A stretch of DNA of 5,677 nucleotides from Candidatus Woesearchaeota archaeon (GCA_016185955.1 JACPMQ010000063.1:1-5677), one strand, 5' to 3'. Counted from the first letter of the stretch, positions 1 through 5,621 are shown. Translations and numbers: made by a program. Notes: generated by a model from the sequence alone, not told the origin.

Positions 1-2941
1 CTTTTTTCTGCAAGCCTGCTTTTTTTCTCAGCTCCTGTATATGCCTTGTTATTTCTCTTGCGTATCCTTCTGCTTCAAGCTCTTCATTTATTTCCTTATT
101 CAAATATACAAAGCCATTTTTAAAAATTCCTTCTATATACGGCGCAGGAATTTCCCTGCTTATTATGAGATGCTCTTTGGCAATATCCACTTGCTCATTA
201 TCTATTTTTATTGTGTGTTTGCCCTCTTTTTCTATGTGGTTTAAAATTGTTTCAGGGCTTTCTAATGAAAATTTTGCTATTATTTTTGGGGCTTTGCTTC
301 CAAAATCGGGGCCCATTCTGCTGTAATCTGCCTTAACTAACTGCTTTATTCCTGCAAGGGATTGCTGCACATTTATTTTTTTGATATTTATCTGCTTTTT
401 TATTATCTCTTTTAATGATTCAACGGCTTTTATTGTTTTTTCATCTTTTGTTGCTATAACTGCTTCTTGCAATGGCCATCTTATGCCTAACTGTATTTTT
501 TCCCTCAATGCAAGTATTGCTTGAAGAATGTCGCTTATATGCTCAACATTGCTTTCTAATTCCTTGTTTATGCGCTTTTCATCATATTTTGGCCATTCAT
601 AAAAGTGTATGCTTTCCTCCTCAAGCTCAAACTCTTTTTTTAGGTTTTGATAGATGCTTTCGGTTATAAAAGGCGCTATTGGCGCAAATATCTTTAATGT
701 TTCCATAAGCGTTTTATAGACGGTATACAAAACAATTTTTCTTTCTTCCTCACTTGCAGATTTTTCACGTGTAAGCTGAATGTAAGTTCTGCTTAATGTC
801 AGGAAAAGCTCTTCAGTTATTAGTGGGGCTTCATTTAACATATATTCTTCAAAAAGCTCTGTTGCTTTCTTAATGGTAGAATTAAGCTTTGAAAAAATGT
901 ATTTTTCCTCAATTGCAAGCTCTTTATCGGCAATTTCAAGCTCTTTTGGGTTTATTTGAGCATTATTAGCAAGCTCAATCAGGTAATTGTGAAGGTTCCA
1001 TAAAACCATTAAATTCCTGTACTTCACTTTCATATCATCAAAATTGTAGTTTAAATCAAGCCCTGGATTTGCAGCGCTTATCATATAGTATCTTAATGTG
1101 TCAGCTCCGTACTTGCTTATAACTTCTTCAGGCACAATATAATTTCCCAAAGACTTGCTCATTTTTCTCCCCTGAGCGTCATTAATAAAGCCATGCATGT
1201 AAACTGCATTAAAGGATTTATTGCCCATTGCAACCATGGAAGCTACAAGCAAGAGATTAAACCATCCTCTTATTTGATCGATGCCTTCCAAAATAAAATC
1301 TGCAGGGTAAAGCCTTTCAAACAAATCTTTTTTATGGGGGTAATCTAAACAATTCCATGATGCAGAGCCTGCATCAATCCACACATCTAAAATGTCAGGA
1401 ATTCTTTCTTTAAAGCTGCCGCATTTGCATTTTATCTTTACTTCGTCAATCAGAGGCTTGTGCAAATCTTCAGGCACTTTATCTGCCAAGCTTTTTAACT
1501 CGGCAATAGAGCCCACTACAACAAAGTCTTTGCATTTTTTGCACTTCCATACAGGCAATGGAGTTCCCCAATAACGCTGCCTTGTGATTCCATTATCCCT
1601 TAAATTTGCAAGCCAATTGTCAAAATTTTTTGAGCCGGCAAAATCAGGAATCCATTTTATTTCTTTGTTTAGATGCCTCATCTTGTCCTTTAAGTCTTCT
1701 ATCTTAAAGAACCACTGGGTTGTTGTCCTGTAAATAACGGGATTCTTGCATCTCCAGCAATGCGCATATTCATGGTCTATTTTTGTTTCAACTATCAAAA
1801 CTCCTTTTTTTCTTATTTCCTCAGTTATTTTTTTGTCGTCTCTTTTTGCAGTTAATCCTGAAAATATGCCGCTGTTTTCATCAAATCTGCCATGCTCTGT
1901 CAATGTGTTAAATGGCGGAATTCCGTTTCTATGCCCGACTTCATAATCTTCAGGGCCGCAGCCAGGTGCCATATGCACTAAGCCAGAGCCGGAAGTAACA
2001 TCAACATACTCTTCGCTCATTACAACTGTATGCGCATTTTCATGTTTTTCATTGAAGTCCTTTAATTGAGGCATTTCATCTTCAAGAGGATGCGCATATT
2101 CTAATCCTTCTAATTCCTTGCCGTTAAATTCCTCCAAAACTAAGAATTTTTTATTGACAAGGCTGCCTATCAGCTCTTCTGCCAATTCCTTGGCAACAAT
2201 CCATTTTTCGCCCTCAACCTCTGCCTTCACATAACCCATTTTAGGGTTTGCCATAATCCCAAGATTAAAAGGAATTGTCCAAGGAGTTGTTGTCCAAACA
2301 ATGAGATACTCTTTTTCCTTATTCCTCACTGGAAATTTTACAAATATTGACGAGTCTCTTATCTGTTTGTATTCCAATTCATGTTTTGCAAGCGATGTTG
2401 CGCATGTGCTGCACCAGTGCATTGTCTTTTCTCCTTCATATAACCTTCCATTTTCATGGGCTTTTTTTATTAGCCACCATTCGCCTTCCATAAACTCTTT
2501 TTTGATGGACTGGTAGGCATTTTTAAAATCCATCCATGTTCCTATTCTGATAAAATCCTCATTCATCAGCTTCATATTTTCAACAGCAAAATTCCTGCAT
2601 TCATCCACGAATTTTTTAATGCCGAACTTTATTATCTCATCCTTGTTTTTTATGCCTAATTTTTTTTCTACGCCAAGCTCTGTAGGCATTCCGTGCATGT
2701 CATAACCGGCTCTGTCCCACACATCAAAATTCCGCATTCTTTTGTACCTTAGCACCATATCCTTTAATGACTTGTTCCATGCAGTTCCCAAATGCACTTT
2801 GCCGGAAGTGTAAGGAGGACCATCAAGAAAATAGAATTTTTCCCTTCCTTTGTTTTTTTCCTTTGCCTTCTCATATATTCTGCTGTCTTTCCAAAAGTTT
2901 AGAATTTCAGGTTCCTGCTTTAATGGCTCGTATTTTTGCAT
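1..2941 (-). CDS. ileS: Isoleucyl-tRNA synthetase, archaeal/eukaryotic type (C-terminal end beyond window)
   Basis: Class I aminoacyl-tRNA synthetase that charges tRNA-Ile with isoleucine in the cytoplasm and edits misactivated valine. About 980 residues are visible; archaeal relatives run somewhat over 1,000, so only a short C-terminal piece is missing. In order: the HIGH-type signature HLGT (residues 50-53, after DGPPYTSGKV); the CP1 editing domain with WTTTPWT (from 216) and GSGLVHMAPGCGPEDY (H323, editing-type Asp D332); WIDAGSASW (from 521); KMSKS (593-597); then the helical anticodon-binding domain and the C-terminal EGYAREITRHIQELRKKAG stretch. Two four-cysteine zinc sites are intact: C177/C180 with C395/C398, and C467/C470 with C505/C507, as in the archaeal/eukaryal type. 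The ATG at 2941 is the only credible start: no other in-frame ATG lies upstream and a TATA-like box sits about 30 bp before it. No frameshift is seen. It is divergent from lemA. Confidence 0.97.
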   Translation of the reverse strand, partial: MQKYEPLKQEPEILNFWKDSRIYEKAKEKNKGREKFYFLDGPPYTSGKVHLGTAWNKSLKDMVLRYKRMRNFDVWDRAGYDMHGMPTELGVEKKLGIKNKDEIIKFGIKKFVDECRNFAVENMKLMNEDFIRIGTWMDFKNAYQSIKKEFMEGEWWLIKKAHENGRLYEGEKTMHWCSTCATSLAKHELEYKQIRDSSIFVKFPVRNKEKEYLIVWTTTPWTIPFNLGIMANPKMGYVKAEVEGEKWIVAKELAEELIGSLVNKKFLVLEEFNGKELEGLEYAHPLEDEMPQLKDFNEKHENAHTVVMSEEYVDVTSGSGLVHMAPGCGPEDYEVGHRNGIPPFNTLTEHGRFDENSGIFSGLTAKRDDKKITEEIRKKGVLIVETKIDHEYAHCWRCKNPVIYRTTTQWFFKIEDLKDKMRHLNKEIKWIPDFAGSKNFDNWLANLRDNGITRQRYWGTPLPVWKCKKCKDFVVVGSIAELKSLADKVPEDLHKPLIDEVKIKCKCGSFKERIPDILDVWIDAGSASWNCLDYPHKKDLFERLYPADFILEGIDQIRGWFNLLLVASMVAMGNKSFNAVYMHGFINDAQGRKMSKSLGNYIVPEEVISKYGADTLRYYMISAANPGLDLNYNFDDMKVKYRNLMVLWNLHNYLIELANNAQINPKELEIADKELAIEEKYIFSKLNSTIKKATELFEEYMLNEAPLITEELFLTLSRTYIQLTREKSASEEERKIVLYTVYKTLMETLKIFAPIAPFITESIYQNLKKEFELEEESIHFYEWPKYDEKRINKELESNVEHISDILQAILALREKIQLGIRWPLQEAVIATKDEKTIKAVESLKEIIKKQINIKKINVQQSLAGIKQLVKADYSRMGPDFGSKAPKIIAKFSLESPETILNHIEKEGKHTIKIDNEQVDIAKEHLIISREIPAPYIEGIFKNGFVYLNKEINEELEAEGYAREITRHIQELRKKAGLQKK

Positions 2942-2967
2942 TTTATTTGCACAAGAAATTTCTTTCC

Positions 2968-2975
2968 TTTTTAAA
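2968..2975 (-). promoter_or_regulatory. Archaeal TATA box of ileS
   Basis: On the minus strand the sequence reads AAACATTTAAAAAGG. Its TTTAAA core ends 28 nt before the ileS ATG. Archaeal transcription usually starts about 25-27 nt from the centre of the TATA box, which would place the start near 2946 and give a leader of only a few bases. No Shine-Dalgarno motif precedes the ATG, consistent with a nearly leaderless mRNA. The position of the start is inferred from spacing. Confidence 0.6.
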
Positions 2976-2989
2976 TGTTTATTTCTTGG

Positions 2990-3004
2990 GTAACTGCTAA
3001 CACC
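2990..3004 (-). promoter_or_regulatory. 15-bp box upstream of the ileS TATA (candidate operator)
   Basis: Read towards ileS on the minus strand this is GGTGTTAGCAGTTAC, followed by 14 bp and then TTTAAA. The same 15 bp lies 14 bp before TTTAAA in front of lemA. Equal spacing on both sides suggests a site for a regulator binding next to TFB/TBP, but it could also simply be one arm of a palindromic element. Function is inferred. Confidence 0.4.
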
Positions 3005-3009
3005 CCAAA

Positions 3010-3161
3010 GGGTTTTTGCGAATTCAGTGCTTGTGCGCAATTTGCCAATTCAGAAAAGTTTCACAGAATTGTGATAAGCGACCTGAGCAACATGAAATGT
3101 TGCGAAGTTGAGAGGTAAGTTAAGGCTCCGCACAAGCACGAATAAGAATTCGCAAAAACCC
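3010..3161. repeat. Long interrupted stem, first inner palindrome
   Basis: GGGTTTTTGCGAATTC (3010-3025) is the exact reverse complement of 3146-3161. Just inside it GTGCTTGTGCG (3027-3037) pairs exactly with 3129-3139. The two arms are separated by 1 nt on the left and 6 nt on the right, so together they give 27 paired bases with one internal bulge. The enclosed part contains a hairpin of 7-bp stem and GAA loop (GCAACAT 3087-3093 with ATGTTGC 3097-3103) and a 6-bp pair, CAATTC 3046-3051 with GAATTG 3066-3071. As RNA this would fold into a branched rod; whether it is transcribed is unknown. Confidence 0.75.
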
Positions 3162-3200
3162 TGCTTCTCGGACAAATCTATATTATCAGATATCTTTTTA

Positions 3201-3213
3201 GTGACTGCTGACA
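3201..3213 (+). repeat. Degenerate internal copy of the 15-bp arm
   Basis: GTGACTGCTGACA here matches the first 13 bases of the left arm, GTAACTGCTAACA at 2990-3002, at 11 positions; both differences are A to G. It is one of five GTRRCTGCT occurrences in the gap: plus strand at 2990, 3201 and 3220, minus strand at 3357-3365 and 3401-3409. It lies between the two inner palindromes and has no exact paired arm of its own. Confidence 0.55.
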
Positions 3214-3217
3214 ATAT

Positions 3218-3367
3218 AAGTGGCTGCTCCAGAGCCGCGCTACAGGCAAAATGGCGCATCTTGATTGTTACTACAGCAAAAAACTATTTTACACACACAC
3301 GCCATTTTGATAGCACAATTAACATTCTTCTGCCCGCCCACCGCCCCTAATAATGGAGCAGCCACTT
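3218..3367. repeat. Long interrupted stem, second inner palindrome
   Basis: AAGTGGCTGCTCCA (3218-3231) is the exact reverse complement of 3354-3367. Inside it GCGCTA (3237-3242) pairs with TAGCAC (3311-3316) with one mismatch, and CAAAATGGCG (3247-3256) pairs exactly with 3300-3309. The apical part contains a short CA repeat just before 3300. The outer arm carries the same GTRRCTGCT core as the 15-bp arms that close the whole region, so the inner and outer palindromes are related in sequence. Confidence 0.75.
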
Positions 3368-3394
3368 TAAGTTCCATATATCTTTAGAATAAGA

Positions 3395-3409
3395 GGTGTT
3401 AGCAGTTAC
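3395..3409 (+). promoter_or_regulatory. 15-bp box upstream of the lemA TATA (candidate operator)
   Basis: GGTGTTAGCAGTTAC in the direction of lemA, followed by 14 bp and then TTTAAA at 3424-3429. It is identical in sequence, orientation and spacing to the box before ileS. The 14-bp spacers themselves are only weakly alike, so the match is confined to the box and the TATA core. A regulatory role is inferred. Confidence 0.4.
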
Positions 3410-3423
3410 GCTTGCGAAAACTA

Positions 3424-3429
3424 TTTAAA
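3424..3429 (+). promoter_or_regulatory. Archaeal TATA box of the lemA-htpX operon
   Basis: CTATTTAAAC contains a TTTAAA core ending 31 nt before the ATG at 3461. The predicted start of transcription falls near 3452-3454, leaving a leader of about 8 nt. A possible weak ribosome-binding sequence, GTGG (3453-3456), lies 4 nt before the ATG, but it may be at or upstream of the 5' end. The spacing supports the ATG at 3461 over the TTG at 3458. Confidence 0.6.
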
Positions 3430-3460
3430 CTTGCATCATTCAATATTTTAGAGTGGTTTG

Positions 3461-4012
3461 ATGGCATATACTTGGATTATATTCGGAATTTTTGCATTGA
3501 TTGTTTTTTATGTAGTTATAACATTCAACAGCCTGATAAACCTTAAAAACAGGGTAAATAATGCATGGAGTCAAATAGATGTGCAGCTAAAAAGAAGGTA
3601 TGATTTAATTCCTAATCTAATTAATTCTGTTAAGGGCTACATGAAACATGAAAAAAATACTTTGACAGACATAACCAAGATGAGAAGCCAGCTTGTTTCT
3701 GGAACTATGAGCCAAAAGGCAAAAGCCTCAGATGTGATAACAAGCACATTAAAGACGCTGTTTGCAGTCGCTGAAAACTATCCAAAACTGCAGGCATCTG
3801 AAAATTTCAAGATGCTGCAGGAAGAGCTTGCTGGAACTGAAAGCAAGATTGCATTTGCAAGGCAGTTTTATAATGACAATGTAATGGATTTAAACAACAG
3901 GGTACAGCAATTTCCCAGCAATTTAATCGCAAACATAATAGGCTTAAAAGAAAGAGAATTTTTTAAATCAGAAGAGACAGAAAAAAAGCCTGTCAAAGTA
4001 GTGTTTGATTAA
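3461..4012 (+). CDS. lemA: LemA family membrane protein
   Basis: A 183-residue LemA-family protein. One N-terminal membrane segment (about residues 4-22) is followed by a helical body expected to form a coiled bundle. The family signature is clear: LKNRVNNAWSQIDVQLKRRY (28-47) then DLIPNLINSVKGYMKHE, and near the C-terminus FARQFYNDNVMDLNN (132-146) with FPSNLIA. Length is typical. The ATG at 3461 is preferred; an in-frame TTG at 3458 would add one residue, but the TATA spacing and common usage favour ATG. htpX follows after 3 bp, so the two are almost certainly co-transcribed. LemA proteins have no established enzymatic activity. Their recurrent pairing with M48 proteases suggests a scaffold or partner role in membrane-protein turnover, which is inference. 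Confidence 0.95.
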   Translation: MAYTWIIFGIFALIVFYVVITFNSLINLKNRVNNAWSQIDVQLKRRYDLIPNLINSVKGYMKHEKNTLTDITKMRSQLVSGTMSQKAKASDVITSTLKTLFAVAENYPKLQASENFKMLQEELAGTESKIAFARQFYNDNVMDLNNRVQQFPSNLIANIIGLKEREFFKSEETEKKPVKVVFD

Positions 4013-4015
4013 AAA

Positions 4016-4912
4016 ATGGACTTATATGCTCATATTTCTTCAAATAAAAGAAAGTCATTATTGCTAATTGCCTTATTTCTTGCTGTAGTAGGGCTTTTAG
4101 GTTGTGCATTTGGCATTTACATAGGGAATATATTTGTTGGAGCAGCTTTTGCATTTATTCTTTCAACGATACTGGTTTTAGTTAATTTTTATTCAGGAGA
4201 CAAGCTTATATTGAAAATGAGCCATGCTGTTCCTGCAGACAGAAAAAAATATCCGCATTTGGTTAATACCGTAGAGGGGCTTGCAATTGCAGCAGGCATT
4301 CCAACGCCAAAAATTTATGTAATTGAGGATAGTGCAATAAATGCATTTGCAACAGGCCGCGACCCAAAACATGCGTCTGTAACTGCAACAACCGGAGCTA
4401 TTGAAAGACTTAAAAGAGACGAGCTTGAGGGTGTAATAGCCCATGAGCTTGCGCATATAAGAAATTATGACATAAGAATGATGATGTTTGTTGTTGTGCT
4501 TATAGGCGTTATTTCATTGCTAAGCGATTTATTTTTAAGGAGCATGATTTATCGAAGAAGGGAAGGAAATAGAAAAGCTGAAGGGCCTCTAGGAGCGATT
4601 ATAATCATAATTGGGTTGCTTTTAGCAATTTTAGCTCCTTTAATAGCGCAATTAATTAAGCTTGCAGTCAGCAGGCAGCGTGAATTTCTTGCAGATTCAG
4701 ATGGCTCATTAATATCAAGAAATCCAAAAGGATTGGCAAATGCATTAAAAAAAATAATGAATGATAAGGAGCCATTAGTTGAAGCAGCCAATAAAGCAAC
4801 AGCGCATTTATTTATAGAAAATCCTTTGAGAACATTCAAAGGAAATGTTAATGCTCTTTTTCAGACACATCCTCCAATAGAGGAAAGGATTAGAAGATTG
4901 GAGGCTTTTTAG
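4016..4912 (+). CDS. htpX: HtpX-like membrane zinc metalloprotease (peptidase M48B)
   Basis: A 298-residue integral membrane metalloprotease, the usual HtpX length. The zinc site is complete: HELAH at 143-147 (ligands H143 and H147, catalytic E144) and a third ligand, E223, in SRQREFLADSDG (219-230). Other family marks are SAINAFATG (106-114), the PLRTFKG stretch (from 270) and the C-terminal THPPIEERIRRL (284-295). Four hydrophobic segments fit membrane helices: about 14-34 and 38-60 at the N-terminus, then 154-177 and 191-217 between the HELAH motif and the third ligand. Relatives degrade misfolded or damaged membrane proteins with the active site facing the cytoplasm. The ATG lies 3 bp after the lemA stop, without its own promoter or clear Shine-Dalgarno site, so expression probably depends on the lemA transcript. 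Confidence 0.96.
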   Translation: MDLYAHISSNKRKSLLLIALFLAVVGLLGCAFGIYIGNIFVGAAFAFILSTILVLVNFYSGDKLILKMSHAVPADRKKYPHLVNTVEGLAIAAGIPTPKIYVIEDSAINAFATGRDPKHASVTATTGAIERLKRDELEGVIAHELAHIRNYDIRMMMFVVVLIGVISLLSDLFLRSMIYRRREGNRKAEGPLGAIIIIIGLLLAILAPLIAQLIKLAVSRQREFLADSDGSLISRNPKGLANALKKIMNDKEPLVEAANKATAHLFIENPLRTFKGNVNALFQTHPPIEERIRRLEAF

Positions 4913-4918
4913 AACAAA

Positions 4919-4923
4919 TTTTT
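4919..4923 (+). terminator. Possible poly-T terminator after htpX
   Basis: Archaeal RNA polymerase can terminate at short T runs. A T5 run lies at 4905-4909, inside the end of htpX, and another at 4919-4923, seven bases after the stop. The runs are short in an AT-rich genome, so this is weak. Confidence 0.25.
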
Positions 4924-4960
4924 CGCCAATCTTCGTTATATTCAATAAATTTGGAGTCCT

Positions 4961-4965
4961 AAAAA
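4961..4965 (-). terminator. Possible poly-T terminator of the small gene
   Basis: Reading on the minus strand, a TTTTT run follows the stop codon of the 62-residue gene by about 29 nt, between the left arms of the innermost and middle inverted repeats. This would suit archaeal T-run termination; the evidence is only position and composition. Confidence 0.3.
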
Positions 4966-4993
4966 CGAGAATGGGGGCAATTTCCATATATAC

Positions 4994-5182
4994 TTATCTA
5001 CTCTTACTAGATTTAGCAGGAACATTGTCCAATAATCCATCTTTCCTTAATCTCTGATACAAGCTTGGGTCTTGCTTCCACAATTGTCCTCTTGTCAATC
5101 CAGCATGATACTTTCTGTAAAAATCAATTGGACTATCAGATGCATTTCTGTTCCACTTTATTCTATCTTCAAGAGATGTCAT
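4994..5182 (-). CDS. Small basic conserved-type hypothetical protein (62 aa)
   Basis: A 62-residue protein that I cannot name. The ATG at 5182 is chosen over an in-frame TTG at 5197 because an excellent TATA box centred near 5207 predicts transcription starting at or within a base or two of 5182, so the mRNA is probably leaderless. The sequence is basic (13 Lys/Arg against 7 Asp/Glu). Its body (about 18-52) reads PIDFYRKYHAGLTRGQL and then DPSLYQRLRKDGLLD. The pattern TRGxL-x3-DPxLYxxLRxxGLLD resembles short helical modules I recall from small archaeal hypothetical proteins and from DNA-binding regions near homing-type nucleases; this is recollection, not a search. The tail KSSKSR is probably disordered. 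There is no signal peptide, membrane segment or cysteine. The gene lies inside three nested inverted repeats and converges on htpX. A nucleic-acid-binding role is possible but unproven. Confidence 0.75.
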   Translation of the reverse strand: MTSLEDRIKWNRNASDSPIDFYRKYHAGLTRGQLWKQDPSLYQRLRKDGLLDNVPAKSSKSR

Positions 5183-5202
5183 AATATTAAAAAACAAAGG
5201 GG

Positions 5203-5212
5203 TATTTATAAA
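5203..5212 (-). promoter_or_regulatory. Strong archaeal TATA box of the 62-aa gene
   Basis: The minus strand reads AAAATTTATAAATACCCC, a near-consensus archaeal box A with an A-rich BRE-like stretch before it. The centre lies about 25 bp upstream of the ATG at 5182, which is the spacing of a leaderless start. It is the best promoter in the window and supports the small gene being real and expressed. Confidence 0.7.
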
Positions 5213-5215
5213 TTT

Positions 5216-5240
5216 TAGTATCTATAAGTAGTATAGACTA
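5216..5240. promoter_or_regulatory. Palindrome just upstream of the small gene's TATA (candidate operator)
   Basis: TCTATA (5221-5226) and TATAGA (5232-5237) are perfect inverted halves around AGTAG, with TAG and CTA at the outer edges (5216-5218, 5238-5240). The site abuts the BRE/TATA region of the 62-residue gene, where archaeal regulators often bind. AT-rich palindromes of this length can arise by chance, so a regulatory role is tentative. Confidence 0.3.
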
Positions 5241-5469
5241 TTCTGAAAACTTTTTACCGAATGGAAATTGCCCCCTTAATTCTATGTCTTTAAGTATCGC
5301 TACGCTCTTTTGATTGACGGACTCCAAATTTACTTTTCGGAACGAAATTTTCCAGAACTCCGCAAACATATTAATTCTGTTTATTGCTGTAAATATTGAA
5401 AGAACCTGCTTCTATTCGTTGCTGTTTTTTTGTTTAAATGTTTGCTCGTAACTGGAAAAGAATATAACA

Positions 5470-5544
5470 GGCATTTTACGGCTCACTTCGTTGCACTCGT
5501 TCGCCCAAATTTCCTCAGTCCGTTCGGAAACTTCGTAAAATGCC
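5470..5544. repeat. Stem-loop with CTTCGTT-rich interior
   Basis: GGCATTTTACG (5470-5480) is the exact reverse complement of 5534-5544. The interior has several related CGTT-type words (CTTCGTTG, CTCGTTCG, CCGTTCGG) and a short TCCG-TT-CGGA hairpin at 5519-5528. It lies immediately inside the right arm of the 17-bp outer repeat. It could be part of the same palindromic element or a structured transcript end. Confidence 0.65.
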
Positions 5545-5621
5545 ATACGATTGGCGAAAAATTTGCAATTGACAATTGTTGCCAAACCCCTAAAACCAAT
5601 AAACCGCGCGGGTAAAAATCA

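Larger units (their letters stand above)
2990..3409. repeat. Palindromic intergenic region closed by 15-bp perfect inverted repeats
   Basis: Most of the 519-bp gap between ileS and lemA lies between two perfect 15-bp arms, GTAACTGCTAACACC at 2990-3004 and its reverse complement at 3395-3409. Two separate stem structures sit inside (3010-3161 and 3218-3367). Open frames here (3108-3350 plus, 3050-3259 minus) run through the repeat arms, have no recognisable domain and are judged spurious. Several patches are much richer in G+C than the flanking genes, for example around 3331-3365. It could be a palindromic mobile-element remnant, a structured noncoding RNA locus or a regulatory region. No transposase, tRNA or CRISPR array is present, and no target-site duplication is evident beside the arms. 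Confidence 0.7.
4973..5275. repeat. Innermost 15-bp inverted repeat pair around the small gene
   Basis: GGGGGCAATTTCCAT at 4973-4987 is the exact reverse complement of 5261-5275. Pairing can be extended outward by AGAAT (4968-4972) with ATTCT (5279-5283) across a 3-nt bulge. The left arm ends 6 bp past the stop codon of the small gene; the right arm lies about 50 bp upstream of its TATA box. The G5/C5 blocks stand out in this AT-rich sequence. Confidence 0.75.
4946..5332. repeat. Middle 14-bp inverted repeat pair around the small gene
   Basis: TAAATTTGGAGTCC at 4946-4959 is the exact reverse complement of 5319-5332. The pair brackets a 387-bp segment that contains only the 62-residue gene, its promoter and the innermost repeat pair. 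This is the size and shape of a small non-autonomous element, but no target-site duplication is visible next to the arms. Confidence 0.75.
4915..5565. repeat. Outermost 17-bp inverted repeat pair around the small gene
   Basis: CAAATTTTTCGCCAATC at 4915-4931 is the exact reverse complement of 5549-5565. The left arm begins 2 bp after the htpX stop codon. The 651-bp span contains the small minus-strand gene (4994-5182) and the two inner repeat pairs. The left arm includes a T5 run (4919-4923) that could also help end the htpX transcript. Confidence 0.75.

Noticed and set aside
472..2516. Plus-strand open frames within 472-2516
   Set aside because: They lie antisense to the intact, signature-rich ileS frame and are frame shadows.
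3071..3115. C/D box guide RNA suggested by GTGATAA and CTGA
   Set aside because: The box spacing (5 nt between C-like and D'-like elements) is too short for a guide and no proper C'/D pair follows.
3050..3350. Overlapping open frames in the ileS-lemA gap (3108-3350 plus, 3050-3259 minus)
   Set aside because: They run through inverted-repeat arms, overlap each other on opposite strands, lack a placed promoter or family signature, and their open state follows from palindromic sequence.
2942..3400. T-box or other tRNA-sensing leader for ileS
   Set aside because: The predicted leader of ileS is only a few nucleotides long and the stems lie upstream of its promoter; T-boxes are bacterial and the specifier and T-loop elements were not found.
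4193..4839. Minus-strand open frames under htpX
   Set aside because: They overlap the complete HtpX frame with its zinc motif and show no features of their own.
5238..5369. A 43-codon ATG frame on the minus strand (begins MFAEFWKISF) upstream of the small gene
   Set aside because: It spans the right arms of two inverted repeats, has only a weak TATA-like ATATTTA upstream and no recognisable motif; the 62-residue gene has its own better promoter.
5430..5615. A 61-residue plus-strand frame
   Set aside because: It lies across the 5470-5544 stem and the outer repeat arm, has odd residue content and no domain or well-placed start signal.
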